The notes under the pieces were generated by a model. The model did not search any database, was not told where the DNA came from, and worked only from the letters and a program-made list of their open reading frames with translations. 64,000 nt of DNA, taken from Sorex araneus (lineage: Eukaryota; Chordata; Mammalia; Eulipotyphla; Soricidae). The stretch spans positions 52,057,292-52,121,291 of the forward strand of contig NC_073311.1 of the NCBI RefSeq assembly GCF_027595985.1, read 5' to 3'. A program made the position numbers and the translations under genes. Positions 44,055 to 54,639 of this stretch are shown in pieces. Position 1 is the stretch's first letter; each line of letters opens with the position of its first letter.

Positions 44055-44055
<1 letters not shown>

Positions 44056-44930
44056 ATGAGACCTTGAGCACTGGACCCTGAGGAGACTGGACCCTCCCCA
44101 TGAGGGAAATTCCTCCAATTCCCTCGGACCTCTTTCTTAATCTGATTAACTTTAGTGATTCAGCCCAAAGAAGATCATCACCACTTCCAACCTCCCTGGT
44201 AACCTCCTTAGCAATGAACTTTTACCTAGGAAGAAGCCCCACATGGGGGCAGGTTGAAGAAACCCTATAAAAGCCACCTAGAACAAAGGAAGCGCGCGCA
44301 TATGCTGCCTGAGCCCGTGTGCAGCTTGTGCCCACGTGGCCGAGCACATGCAGTGCCCGAGCACATGTGTCGCCCGCATCTCCCCTCTTAGATGTGTACT
44401 TTAATGCTTTCATGTCCAGTGCTAGGATGTGTGTAGAGCTCTCTCCATCCTTGGAGAAGCCTGAGTTCTCCCTTAAGCTCCTTAATCTTTTTTTTTTTTT
44501 TTTTTTTTTTTTGCTTTTTGGGTCACACCCGGTGATGCACAGGGGCATTTGGGTCACTCCTGGCTCTGCACTCAGAAATCACCCCTGGTGGTGCTCAGGG
44601 GACCATATGGGATGCTGGGAATCGAACCCGGGTCAGCCATGTGCAAGGCAAATACCCTACCAGCTGTGCTATCACTCCAACCCCGAGCGCATTATTCTTA
44701 CTATTTTCTCTCCCACTTATCCCTTCCTCCTTCCTTCAGAAACCTCTGAATAAAATCTGCTTACTTCACTGCTTGTGTACTCCAGAAATTCTTTTCTGTG
44801 AGCGAGACAAGAACCCAGTAAACCCTGGGTCCCGGGTGATAGAGGCAGTGGGGGAGAAAGTGAGCGTCTTCTCCTCTCTGCTTCACATAAATCATCCGTG
44901 GGGCCCACCGACATCAGAGGGACGAGTGTT
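44055..44930 (+). mobile_element. Probable solo LTR of an endogenous retrovirus
   Basis: Non-coding segment with LTR-like order: CTATAAAAG (TATA box at 44,266-44,273), AATAAA at 44,749-44,754 followed about 60 bases later by GTGAGCGAGACAAGAACCC, a U5-like end. A young SINE (44,490-44,683) lies inside. It splits a purine-rich retroposon (43,640-44,052 and 44,930-45,003). No retroviral genes are present. Exact TG...CA ends and target duplication were not determined; a decayed non-LTR insertion is the alternative. Confidence 0.5.
44490..44683 (-). mobile_element. Type A SINE
   Basis: Reversed, long T-run at left, small insertion GGGGCATTTGGGTCAC in the 3' region. Confidence 0.9.
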
Positions 44931-45003
44931 GAAACACTGTATGACTCAAACCCAACCATGATCAGCTTTGTAACTCTGGTTCTCACAGTGATTCCATAAA
45001 AAT
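44930..45003 (+). mobile_element. Purine-rich retroposon, copy 7 (3' end)
   Basis: GTGTTGAAACACTGTATGAC, CCATGATCAGCTTTGTAACT, CTCACAGTGATTCCATAAAA. Confidence 0.65.
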
Positions 45004-45017
45004 CAATTAATTATTTT

Positions 45018-45183
45018 TTTTTCTTTTTGGGTCACACCCAGCGATGCTCAGGGGTCACTCCTCGCTCTGCACTCAGAAATCACCCCTGGTAGTGCTCAGG
45101 GGACCATATGGGATGCTGGGAATCGAACCCGGGTCAGCCACGTGCAAAGCAAATGCCCTACCGCTGTGCTATCACTCCAGCCC
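45018..45183 (-). mobile_element. Type A SINE
   Basis: Reversed; flanks AATTAATTATTTT and AATTAATTAATTTT. Confidence 0.88.
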
Positions 45184-45189
45184 CTAATT

Positions 45190-45711
45190 AATTAATTTTA
45201 AAAAGAAGCAATCCAAATCAGATGTTGGCACCTACCACAAGTTTTTGTAAGAAAATGTGGGCTGTGGGTCATTTGACTAGGTCAGCGTTGGTTCACGTAC
45301 AGAGGATCCCGCATTGACAGACACTCAGTGGGACGAGAACCGGGGAGCGAGGAGGCAGAGGACCCGGAGACTGGGGTACCTTGCATCTCTGGGTCTTCTC
45401 TATTACATTTTCAATTTTCTTCAGAATGCTTTTAAAATAGAATGACTTGCTCTGAATGTATGCTTTTTAAAAGTTAATGGCTCATGTTGCTAGAAGAATT
45501 TTAGCTCATTGTAAAATATGAAGTCTCATCGGTTACTCATTCTTTTGTTTTCTATTATAGGGGACTATATAAAGCCAAATGAACTTCTCTGAGGCTACTA
45601 ATATGTAACCTTGCCTCCTTGGGAGTTATTTGCTTTTCCTAATTCCTGCAGAACCCTGGCATATGATAGAAAAACATTCTAATGTTTTGTCTTAATTCTA
45701 AAATTTTGTCT
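45190..45711. other. Unique intergenic sequence
   Basis: About 520 bases with no exon, repeat or motif that I can support. Confidence 0.5.
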
Positions 45712-45724
45712 TAAAATCTAGTTC

Positions 45725-45854
45725 GAATCCCAGCATCCCATATGGTCCCCCGAGCACCGCCAGGAGTAATTCCTGAGTGCATGAGCCAGGAGTGACCCCT
45801 GTGCATCGCCGGGCATGACCCAAAAATAAAAAAATAAAAATAAAAATAAATAAA
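45725..45854 (+). mobile_element. 5'-truncated type A SINE
   Basis: Lacks the A-box half; begins at the end of the B-box region (GAATCCCAGCATCCC). (AAAAT)n tail. Perfect 13-bp target duplication TAAAATCTAGTTC (45,712-45,724 and 45,855-45,867). Confidence 0.92.
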
Positions 45855-45879
45855 TAAAATCTAGTTCTTGTTTGCACCA

Positions 45880-46040
45880 GAGAGATAGTACAGTGGGCAG
45901 GGCAATTGCTTTTTGCACCCAGTCATGCCGAGTTTGATCCCCACCAACCCTTATCATTCCCCAAATATTAATCCCTGAGCTCAGAGCCAGGAATAAGCCC
46001 TGAGCACTGCCATGTGTGACCTCAAAACAAAAACAGAGAA
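45880..46040 (+). mobile_element. Type A SINE, old
   Basis: CCAGAGAGATAGTACAGTGG, AGTTTGATCCCCACCAACCC, CACTGCCATGTGTGACCTCA. Confidence 0.7.
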
Positions 46041-46377
46041 AATCTAGTAAGTGTCAAAGGCTTATTATGGTGAGAAGTTCCAGTTCTCCATGACCTAGGG
46101 ATTTAAAAAAATTATAATACAACAAAAATGAATTTGCAAAACATTTGAAAGGAAAGATGCTTTAATTAAATTCTCTGTATAGTTTTTAATTCCCGAGAAA
46201 GATAAAAGACCAGAAATAGTCATGCCTCCACACAGCTGGAGACGAGCAGAAGTTACAGACTAGTGACCTACATTCATGTGAGGTCGCTTCCATACATGTA
46301 GGTGTGAGTAGAGCATGTAGGTAGGTATCTGTGACTTCTCTTTCCTCTCCAAGGGCTTATCATTGGGGGAGGGCGCA

Positions 46378-46819
46378 GGGGGCTTTTTGAGTCACACACC
46401 ACAGTGCTCCTGGCTCTACACTCAGAAATTACTCTTGGTGGTGCTGGAGAGACCACCTGGGATGCCGGGATCTAACTCAGGTGGGCCGCATGCAAGGCAA
46501 ACAACACCCTACCCAGCACTGTAGCACTGTCGTAGCACTGTCGTCCCATTGTTCATCAATTTGCTCGAGCGGGCACCAGTAACATCTCCATTATGTTATT
46601 ATTGTTATCCATTATTGTTATTGTTTTTGGCATATCGAATACGCCATGGGGAGCTTGGCAGGCTCTGCTGTGCAGGCAGGATACTCTCAGTAGCATGCCG
46701 GGCTCTCCAAGAGGGACAAAGGAATCGAACCCGGGTTAGCCACGTGCAAGGCAAACACCAAACCGCTGTGCTATCGCTCCAGTCCACGCCCTACCCACCA
46801 TACTATAACTCCAGCCCTG
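46378..46819 (-). mobile_element. Type A SINE split by a type B SINE
   Basis: Left part 46,378-46,515 (TTTTTGAGTCACACACCACA to CACCCTACCCA), right part 46,787-46,819 (CGCCCTACCCACC to CTCCAGCCCT). The insert occupies 46,516-46,786. Confidence 0.9.
46516..46786 (-). mobile_element. Composite (type B) SINE nested in a type A SINE
   Basis: Reversed full copy: left end (GCACTGTAGCACTGTCGTA) is the tandem 3' end, then TGCTCGAGCGGGCACCAGTA, GCATATCGAATACGCC, and the head GCTATCGCTCCAGTCCA. Target duplication CACCCTACCCA/CGCCCTACCCA. Confidence 0.92.
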
Positions 46820-47318
46820 GCTTATCATTTTAATTATCACCTCGACCTCAATTTTCTGAGTCTTGGACTTGTTTGAACAATGCTTCAGTTCCCTCCTCTC
46901 TGCCAGATGAGGTTATTTAGCCTCATTAATAATTCCAAAGGCGTTTAATGATTACTCATTATCCACTCTGCCCACAGTAGGTACTGAACAGCAGGAAGTT
47001 GGGCTGAAGTACCCACTGGCTTACTCCGCCTGAGCCTCGCGGGGGACCGCTGGCTACTTAATGCTCATCAGTCTTCCTGCCGAGTGACGCCTCCTCTCCG
47101 GATGATGGATCCCAGACTGCGAGAAGGGATCCAGCTTGAAGTCTGGGGGAGAGGACACCCCTGGACCAACTGACATCACACTTGGCAAAATTCGCCCTCC
47201 TCCCCCCGGAAATCTCTCCTCTAAGGAAAAGGCTACTCAAAGCACAAAGGCTTCGAAACCCCAAGAATAGCTTGGTGTTCAGCACTTTACCTTTTAATTC
47301 ATTCTTTTATTCTGTTTT

Positions 47319-47560
47319 GGGGCTGGAGCGATAGATAGCGCAGCGGGTAGGGCGTTTGCCTTGCACATGGCCAACCTGGGTTCAATTCCTCCGCCCCTCT
47401 CGGAGATACCGGTAAGCTACCAAGAGCATCCCGCCCACACGGCAGAGCCTGGCAAGCTCCCCGTGGCGTATTTGATATGCCAAAAACAGTAACAACAAGT
47501 CTCACAATGGAGACGTTACTGGTGCCCGCTCGAGCAAATCGATGAGCAATGGGATGACAG
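47319..47560 (+). mobile_element. Composite (type B) SINE
   Basis: Head GGGGCTGGAGCGATAGATAG (GATA duplicated as in the SINE at 36,997), tail TCGGAGATACCGGTAAGCTA, GCGTATTTGATATGCC; ends GGGATGACAGTG without A-tail. Flanks ATTCTGTTTT and ATTCTGTTTG. Confidence 0.9.
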
Positions 47561-47564
47561 TGAT

Positions 47565-47707
47565 TCTGTTTGGGGGAACCACAGTTTACTCCAGGCTTTG
47601 CTCAGGGATCACTTCTGGCAGGCTTTGGGGATCATGTGGGGTGACATGTGACCAGGTCAAGCACGTTCAAGGCAAGCACCCTCCCTGCTGTCCTGTCGCT
47701 GCAGCCC
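47565..47707 (-). mobile_element. SINE remnant
   Basis: Reversed and shortened: CAGGCTTTGCTCAGGGATCA, CACGTTCAAGGCAAGCACCC, GTCGCTGCAGCCCC. Confidence 0.65.
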
Positions 47708-47730
47708 CTGAATCTCTTTCAAAGTGGGCT

Positions 47731-47900
47731 AGCGGGTAGGGCGTTTGCCTTGCACGCGGCCGACCCGGGTTCAAATCCCAGCATCCCATATGGTCCCCTG
47801 AGCACGGCCAGGGGTAATTCCTGAGTGCAGAGCCAGGAGTAACCCCTGTGCATCGCTGGGTGTGACCCAAAAAGCAAAAAAAAAAAAAAAAAAAAAAAAA
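47731..47900 (+). mobile_element. Type A SINE lacking the first 20 bases
   Basis: Begins AGCGGGTAGGGCGTTTGCC, otherwise near consensus, about 25-A tail. Perfect 12-bp target duplication TCAAAGTGGGCT (47,719-47,730 and 47,901-47,912). Confidence 0.93.
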
Positions 47901-48140
47901 TCAAAGTGGGCTGAGACCTCATGATGCACAACAGTCCCCGAGAAAGGAAATTGTGAGTAAAACTGAGAGTAATGAGAGAGGCAGACAAGACATAGATTCT
48001 ATTAGGCCTTGAGCGGCACTGCACTGTGGATCTGCACGCTCTGAATGAATCTGCCTGATGGATCTGAACAAATCAAAAGAACTGAACGCAGAAGCAAGTC
48101 AGACGGATGCTGCTTTATTTAAACGCATAGCCCCACGTTG

Positions 48141-48155
48141 CCAGCAGAGGGCAGC
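48141..48155 (+). promoter_or_regulatory. CTCF-like motif
   Basis: CCAGCAGAGGGCAGC fits the core CCASYAGRKGGCRS at every position. It lies between the STYK1 CpG island and the YBX3 3' end, in non-repeat sequence. Confidence 0.45.
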
Positions 48156-48579
48156 AGGAGCCACCAATGAAAGACCCGTGCACAGGGTCCCGGGGCAACA
48201 TGAAAGGCTTGGCACAGGGAACAGTTGCTGGGGCATCCGCTGGCACCGATGTGGGACTTTCCGGGCACTCGGAGAGCCGGAGACATCAGCCTAGAGAATC
48301 TGGGTTTTTCTTTCCAGAGAAGGAAGAAGGGCTCTGCGCAAGAGCTGGAAAACACTTGGGAAATATTCCACTGTGCTGAGAGCTCTTCAGGGACCACAAA
48401 GAGAGGCTTGTCCAATCAAACAGAGGTTCTGCAACCGATGAAAGACAGGGACAAAAGAACAAAGGCTGGTGCTATCGGAGGAGCCTCACGTTTATCCCAG
48501 GCTGTTGCATCCCAGGGAATGTGACTGTGTATATTTAACTTTCCAGGGACAGGCGTTGCTTGTTTGTTTGTTGTTTTCC

Positions 48580-48746
48580 TAGGGGTCCACACCCAGTGGT
48601 ACTCAGGGCTTACTCCTGGCTCTGTGCTCAACAGTTACTCCTGGCAGGGATCCAGTATCCATACGGGATATGGAGGAGGGTGATAGAACCTGACCATCTG
48701 CCCACAAGGCAATAGCCCTACCGACTGTGCTATCTCTATGGCTCCA
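48580..48746 (-). mobile_element. Type A SINE, old
   Basis: Reversed: GGGTCCACACCCAGTGGTAC, CTTACTCCTGGCTCTGTGCT, ending CTATCTCTATGGCTCC. Confidence 0.7.
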
Positions 48747-48799
48747 GTCTGTTGGTTTGTACGCCGTGTCTTGGTTTGCTGTTAATGATGTAACAAATG

Positions 48800-48803
<4 letters not shown>

Positions 48804-48850
<47 letters not shown>
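48804..48850. repeat. (CA)n microsatellite
   Basis: Uninterrupted (CA)n of about 23 units. Confidence 0.92.
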
Positions 48851-48852
<2 letters not shown>

Positions 48853-49322
48853 GTGGATTAGTCTCTGTGGCAAACAATATGGAGACTGCTCAAAAATTAA
48901 GAATGTATTTTTCTCACATGACCCAGTGATTCAAGTTCTTGGCGTCTACCCTAAGAGACTGAATACGATCATTTAAAAAGAAAAACATTTGCACTCCTTT
49001 GTTCATTGCAGCACTGTTCGCAATAGTCGGGATCTGGAAAGAACCCAAGTGCCCAAGAACAGATGAGGAAATTAAGAAACTGGTACATATACACTATAGA
49101 GTACTACTCAGGGGCTGGAGCAATAGCACAGCGGGTAGGGCGTTTGCCTTGCACGCGGCCGACCCGAGTTCGATTCCCAGCATCTCATATGGTCCCTTGA
49201 GCACCGCCAGGAGTAATTCCTGAGTGCAGAGCCAGGAGTAACCCCTGTGCATCGCCGGGTGTGACCCAAAAAGCAAAAAATAAATAAATAAATAGAGTAC
49301 TACTCAGTTCTAAGGGAAAATG
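48851..49322 (+). mobile_element. L1 ORF2 fragment, sense, with a SINE inside
   Basis: AAACAATATGGAGACTGCTC, TTGCACTCCTTTGTTCATTG, GCAGCACTGTTCGCAATAGT, AACTGGTACATATACACTAT, AGTACTACTCAGTTCTAAGG, all typical of L1 ORF2. No intact frame. Confidence 0.8.
49111..49291 (+). mobile_element. Type A SINE (near consensus)
   Basis: Inserted in the L1 with a perfect 15-bp target duplication ATAGAGTACTACTCA (49,096-49,110 and 49,292-49,306). Tail (TAAA)n. Confidence 0.95.
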
Positions 49323-49452
49323 AGGGGGCCGGAATGATAGTCCAGTGGGTAGGGGAACAAGGTTGGAAGGCAACCACAGTCATATAAAGGTTAGGAAGCA
49401 CTGGCTTCGGCTATTAAGACGTCTTTTTAGATGTGTTAGAAAATAGCATCAA

Positions 49453-49628
49453 GGGGCTGGAGCGATAGCACAGCGGGTAGGGCGTTTGCCTTGCATGCAG
49501 CAGACCCGGGTTCAATTCCCAGCATCCCATATGGTCCCCTGAGCACTGCTGGGGTAATTCCTGAGTACAGAGCCAGGAGTGACCCCTGAGCATCACCGGG
49601 TGTGACCCAAAAAGAAAAAAAAGAAATA
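49453..49628 (+). mobile_element. Type A SINE (near consensus)
   Basis: Perfect 12-bp target duplication AAATAGCATCAA (49,441-49,452 and 49,629-49,640). Confidence 0.94.
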
Positions 49629-49644
49629 AAATAGCATCAAGCCA

Positions 49645-50080
49645 TCTCAGTGAACTGACCAAACAGTCAAGGTTATGAGTGAGCGGGCTGGGAACGGTCC
49701 TAAGGGAACATTAGTCCTGGCCCCCGCCCTAGCGCCAGCCTGGCCCCTGCATCCTTCCTTCCGGCTTGCAGAGCCAGGGATGAGAAGCAGACACCGCAGT
49801 CAGACACAGCCGAAGCCCACACGGGGGGTCATGCTTGGGGACGGTGACAAAAACTGTGGTGGGCTCTGCCCCCTCCACTCTTCCCTCTCTACAGAAAGAA
49901 TCTCGATGCTCTTTAAGCCCCCTCCTGTCTGGGTCTCAGGGCAGTCGTGGCTTTGATCAACCGTGATGGGACACGCTTGACTCAGTTTCCCCATCTACTG
50001 GCTGGAAACAGCAGGACAGGATGGAACACTGATCAAAGATGATGACCTGGGAGAATTGGTCCCAGAGTAGCCACCGCCTC
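49645..50080. other. Unique intergenic sequence
   Basis: About 430 bases, moderately GC-rich, no exon or repeat recognised. Confidence 0.5.
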
Positions 50081-50094
50081 AAGAAGTCAGCCCA

Positions 50095-50264
50095 GGGGCT
50101 GGAGCGATAGTACAGCAGGTAGGGCATTTGCCTTGCACGTGGCTGACCTGGGTTCGATTCCCAGCATCCCATATGGTCCCCTGAGCACCGCCAGGAGTAA
50201 TTCCTGAGTGTAAAGCCAGGAGTAAACACTGTGCATCGCCGGGTGTGACCCAAAAAGAAAAAGA
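50095..50264 (+). mobile_element. Type A SINE
   Basis: 14-bp target duplication AAGAAGTCAGCCCA / AAGAAGTCGGCCCA (one difference). Confidence 0.93.
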
Positions 50265-50574
50265 AAGAAGTCGGCCCACTGAGTACATGGGCTAGGGGAA
50301 TAAATGCAATACAGTATCCACTGAAACGGCAGCCCACTCGAGTAGTTAATACTAATTACTCTGGGGAATGCAGGCATATTGATTTTTCAAACTGTTTTCC
50401 ACAGCAGCGAAAGGAAGTCACATGCCTTACATAAAGGTAAAGAGAATATATTTGCAAGACTTGGTAGTTAGCTACACTGTGAGATTCTACAAAGCAATGG
50501 ATGGGGCTGGTTTTATAAAAATCAAAGCCATTAGGTAGGATAGTTTACAATGCCTTGAAATAAGAAGGGGAGTA

Positions 50575-50818
50575 GCACCACTCTGTAGCACTGTCATCCC
50601 ATTGCTCATCCATTTGCTCGAGCGGGCACCAGTAACGTCTCCATCGTGAGACTTGTTACTGGTTTTGGCATATCGAATACGCCACAGGTAGCTTGCCAGG
50701 CTTTGCCGTGCGGGCAGGATGCTCTCGGTAGCTTGCCGGGCTCTCCGAGAGGGACGGAGGAATCGAACCTGGGTCAGCCGTGTGCAAGGCGCTATCTGCT
50801 GTGCTATTACTCCAGTCC
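50575..50818 (-). mobile_element. Composite (type B) SINE
   Basis: Reversed: GCACCACTCTGTAGCACTGT at left is the tandem 3' end; head GTGCTATTACTCCAGTCC at right. Perfect 13-bp target duplication AAGAAGGGGAGTA (50,562-50,574 and 50,819-50,831). Confidence 0.93.
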
Positions 50819-51424
50819 AAGAAGGGGAGTAAACATGAAAAATGGTTGGAACTGGAGGCCCGGGAAATGCTCAGAGGTGGGGCACCTGTCTCAGCGTGTG
50901 AAGCCAGGAGTTTGATCCCCTGCACTGGCCCGTCTGCCGTGAGCAGGCCTGGAACCATGACCACTGAGCTACCCAGTGCCCAATAAAGAACACATTGGCA
51001 CTTTAAACCAGCATGCACACGCACAGTGTGTGTGTTGTGTATGTGTGTACACCTTTCCCCTGCCCCCAGGAGAGCACCACAGCTAAGTATGAGACCCCCA
51101 GTCATCACAGTCCCTAGGATAACAGCAAAGGGAAGGGCAGAGGGAATGAACACATAAAGCTGTCTTCAAAAAATGGCTTTTCTCAACTAGCACGGCTCCA
51201 GGATTCAGGACTGGGACACATCCGAGCCTTTTTCTAAAACCTGAAAACATACAATCTTTTAATGGAAAACTAATTATCAAATGCTTCCTTAGTAGGGCTA
51301 TCTTGTTAGTATCCTTAGTAGGGGTATAACTCCCACAACAATAGTGAGTTTTGTGTTGAAATATGGAACGTAATCAAGGTAAAGAGAAAATGAAGTGAAA
51401 TTCATCAGTTATACAGTTGGTGGT

Positions 51425-51600
51425 GGGGGGCGGGGGTGGGGGGTATACTGGGGATTTTGGTGGTGGAATATGGGCACTGGTGAAGGGATGGTGTTTGAAT
51501 ATTGTATAACTGAGACATAAACCTGAGAACTTTGTAACTTTCCACATGGTGATAAAATAAAAAAATAAATTAATTAAAAAAATAAAATAAAAAATAAAAT
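51425..51600 (+). mobile_element. Purine-rich retroposon, copy 8 (5' truncated)
   Basis: G-run-rich start at 51,423-51,453, GGATTTTGGTGGTGGAATAT, GGGCACTGGTGAAGGGATGG, TGTATAACTGAGACATAAAC, then long (AAAT)n tail. Confidence 0.7.
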
Positions 51601-51609
51601 TTAAAAAAA

Positions 51610-52395
51610 TGGCTTTTCTTAGTTGCTGTTTATCATCTGTTAAGACACTCGTGAGTTGTCATGTTTAAGCTATTACACATTTTTCTCTTCTTGAAAAGCA
51701 GGCCTCCAAAATTTGTGATCCTTCCTGTGGTATGAGCAAGGTTATGCTATCAAGCAGGGTTTTTTTTTTTTTTTAAATAAATAGCTTCAATGTCTAAGTG
51801 CTGTTTTCACAGTGAAAATGGAATTTTTTTTTTTTGAGAAGACTCTTGCTTCAGGGTTTGAAAATGGACTTTTTGAAAATGTAGCCGTTATCTTATGTTT
51901 TTATGGCTCCAACGATCATTTTCTCCCCCTGCAATTCTTTCACAGTTGCGTGTTGAGAAAACATAAATTTCCTAACCTCTTCAAAACCTGTCTTCACCAA
52001 GCTTCCATCTTGAAAGCAATTGCTATGGAAAAACTCCGCAGAACGGTTTCCATCTCGTTTATGTCAACTTTCGGGTGACGGGTAGATAAAACTTTTCTAT
52101 ATAAATTCTAACAAAATTTTTGGTCCGTATATTTAGTCAAAGGGTTGAGAGGAATTTCGCAGGGAGAAGTTTCAAAGGATGAGTTCCTGTGCCTTGCATA
52201 CAAGAGGCCCTAGGCTTGATCCCTCCCAGCACTCTGGGGGGTGGGGTGGGGTGGTCCTGGTCACCCCCAGCTTGGTGGGTCAGAGCAGCACCACATGGGC
52301 AGACTGAACATTGAACTGTCCAGCCCATTTCACCGGGTATTGCCAAGAGTGGCTGTTGGGTACTGAGCATTGCTTGGGATGAATGCAAATATACA

Positions 52396-52396
<1 letters not shown>
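51610..52396. other. Unique intergenic sequence
   Basis: AT-rich to about 52,140, then a decayed SINE-like piece (GTGCCTTGCATACAAGAGGC) at about 52,180-52,380. No exon recognised. Confidence 0.45.
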
Positions 52397-52448
<52 letters not shown>

Positions 52449-52498
52449 GCTATCTGACAACTGAAATGGGATTTTTCCCCAGCTGGCGGGAGGAAAAG

Positions 52499-52552
<54 letters not shown>

Positions 52553-52586
52553 GGCCATGTGACAACTGAAATGGGTTTTCTCCCAG

Positions 52587-52645
<59 letters not shown>

Positions 52646-52758
52646 GCCATCTGACAACTGAAATGGGTTTTTTCCCAGCTGGCAGGAGGAAAAGCTCTCT
52701 CTCTCACACACACACACACACCTGGGCCATGTGACAACTGAAATGGGTTTTCTCCCAG

Positions 52759-52827
<69 letters not shown>

Positions 52828-52880
52828 CCCTGGGCCATCTGACAACCGAAATGGGTTTTCTCCCAGCTGGCGGGAGGAAT
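52397..52880. repeat. Composite minisatellite: five units, each with its own (CT)n(CA)n block
   Basis: The unit GGGCCATNTGACAACTGAAA followed by TGGGTTTTCTCCCAGC starts at about 52,447, 52,551, 52,643, 52,723 and 52,831. Between units lie (CA)n, (CA)n, (CT)n(CA)n, (CT)n(CA)n and (CT)n(CA)n. Units 1, 3 and 5 also keep TGGCNGGAGGAA, which units 2 and 4 have lost. Confidence 0.92.
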
Positions 52881-53061
52881 CCAAGTGGAATCGCTGCTCC
52901 CCGGTCCTTACACAAGGTCCCTCACGCCTCCTTCCCTGCAGCAGGGATGCGGGCGGGCGGGCTAGGGCCCCACTCTAAGACCACCTTTGATCTTAAGCAC
53001 CTTTTCAGAATCAAATCGAGTTAGGCCTGAGCGTGCAGGGGCTAGGGAGGGGGAGCTGGGC

Positions 53062-53225
53062 AGTTCAGTGGGGAGGACATTTGTCCCGCTCTCGAGAACC
53101 CGGGTTTGATGCCTGGCATCCCTATGGTCCCCCAGGCACTGCCAGGAGTAAACCCTGAGTCAGAGCCTGGAGTGACTCCTGAGCATCACCGGGTGTGGCC
53201 CAGAACAAAACCAAAACAAACCCAA
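53062..53225 (+). mobile_element. Type A SINE, old
   Basis: GTTCAGTGGGGAGGACATTT, CCCTATGGTCCCCCAGGCAC, GCATCACCGGGTGTGGCCCA. Confidence 0.75.
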
Positions 53226-53649
53226 CCAAAATTCAGGAGGGTCCCAGTTCAGTCCTCTCGGGAATTCCAGAGAAGTCACTCAGCAACTCCTTTCTTCCCT
53301 GCATTCATTTTTCCCTTCCCTGTCTTCTGCTGCCACTGCGACAAAGACCAAGAGTCTCCGCTAGTGGCACTCACCTGGGTCACTGCAGAGCTCAAACACT
53401 TCCTGGCCGGGAGTCACGCTCTAGGTCCCAGTGCTCATGGGCTTGAGCTGTAGGCCATGGCGTCCTGTGGCGGTGCTGGGGGTCCCGGACTGCAGTCACG
53501 AGTGAGCTGTGGCGCACGTGGGCAGGGCCCGGGATCAAACTCAGTCTCACACTTGGCAAGACGGGAACTCGGAGCCCCCAGAATTCCCACTCAGGAATAT
53601 CTTGAGTAAAACATGTGTCCGCTATTTTTTTTGTCTGTTTTTTTGTTTT

Positions 53650-53813
53650 GTTTTTTTGGGTCACACCCGGCGATGCTCAAGGATTACTCCTGGCTCTTCA
53701 CTCAGGAATTACCCCTGGCCGTGCACAGGGGACCATATGGGATGCTGGGATTCGAACCCGGGTCGGCTGCGTGCAAGGCAAATGCCCTACCCGCTGTGCT
53801 ATCGCTCCAGCCC
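53650..53813 (-). mobile_element. Type A SINE
   Basis: Reversed near-consensus copy; flanks TGTCTGTTTTTTTG and TGTCTGTTTGTG. Confidence 0.9.
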
Positions 53814-54109
53814 CTGTCTGTTTGTGTTTAATAGCTCCGAGTTCTGTCCTCACCAGCTTAGGAGAGAATTTCATTCCCAGTGGTGCCACATAAACAGAAC
53901 CGCCTCCTGGAACCACCCCACCCCCTGTAAGCCCCTCCATGGACTCTATAAACAATGAAATCAGGGCTTGAAAAGACAATACTGTCGTAGTGACAAAGTA
54001 GTGGCTGTTGTGTTTTTGCCACATGCCTCCTCCCCCACCCCTGCACACCCTTATTTAATAGAATATCCCCCAACTGGAGAGGGGATCAGGAGCAAAAAGG
54101 TCAGCAACA

Positions 54110-54600
54110 ATTGGGATAGCTGGAAATGATCACTCTAGATAGGAACTACGTGCTGAAAGTAGGTAAAGGAACGAACGTAATAACCTCTTGGTAACTGTAT
54201 TGCAGATCATAGTGCCCAGAAACGGAGGGAGAAGGTGGGGATGCGGGGGGGGGGGGGGGAGGGAAGGTGGGGATGGAGGGAGGAGAGAGAAAGAGAAAGA
54301 AGAGGGAGGGGGAGAGAGGGGGGAGAGAGGGAGGAGAGAGGGAGGGAGAGAGAGGGGGAGAGGAAGAGGGAGAAATAGAGGAGAGAGGGGGAGAGAGGGA
54401 AGAGAGAGGGGGAGAGGGGGAGAGAAGGAAAGTGCCTGCTATAGAGCCAGGCTAGGGTGGGGTGGGGGCTGGTGGGGGCTGGGAAACTAGGGTCACTGGT
54501 GGGAAATGGACACTGGTGGAGGGATGAGTGTTCGATCATTGTATGACTGAAGCCTGATCCTGAATAACTTTATAACTGTATCTCATGGCGACTCAAAAAG
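54110..54600 (+). mobile_element. Purine-rich retroposon, copy 9
   Basis: GAAATGATCACTCTAGATAG, GAACTACGTGCTGAAAGTAG, a 200-base G/A tract (54,230-54,435), CACTGGTGGAGGGATGAGTG, CTGTATCTCATGGCGACTCA. Confidence 0.75.
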
Positions 54601-54639
54601 CAGCCAAGCTCAGCAGGGATAGAGGAGGGACCACTAACT

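Noticed and set aside
43705-44118. Open frames of repeated Ser-Leu or Glu-Arg
   Set aside because: Direct translation of the (GA)n array, no coding signal.
52397-52880. CRISPR-like array
   Set aside because: Regular repeats with 'spacers', but the spacers are (CT)n/(CA)n and the genome is mammalian; it is a minisatellite.
53470-53570. Additional SINE copy
   Set aside because: Only faint words (GGGATCAAACTCAG, CACTTGGCAAG) resemble the SINE; not enough to call.
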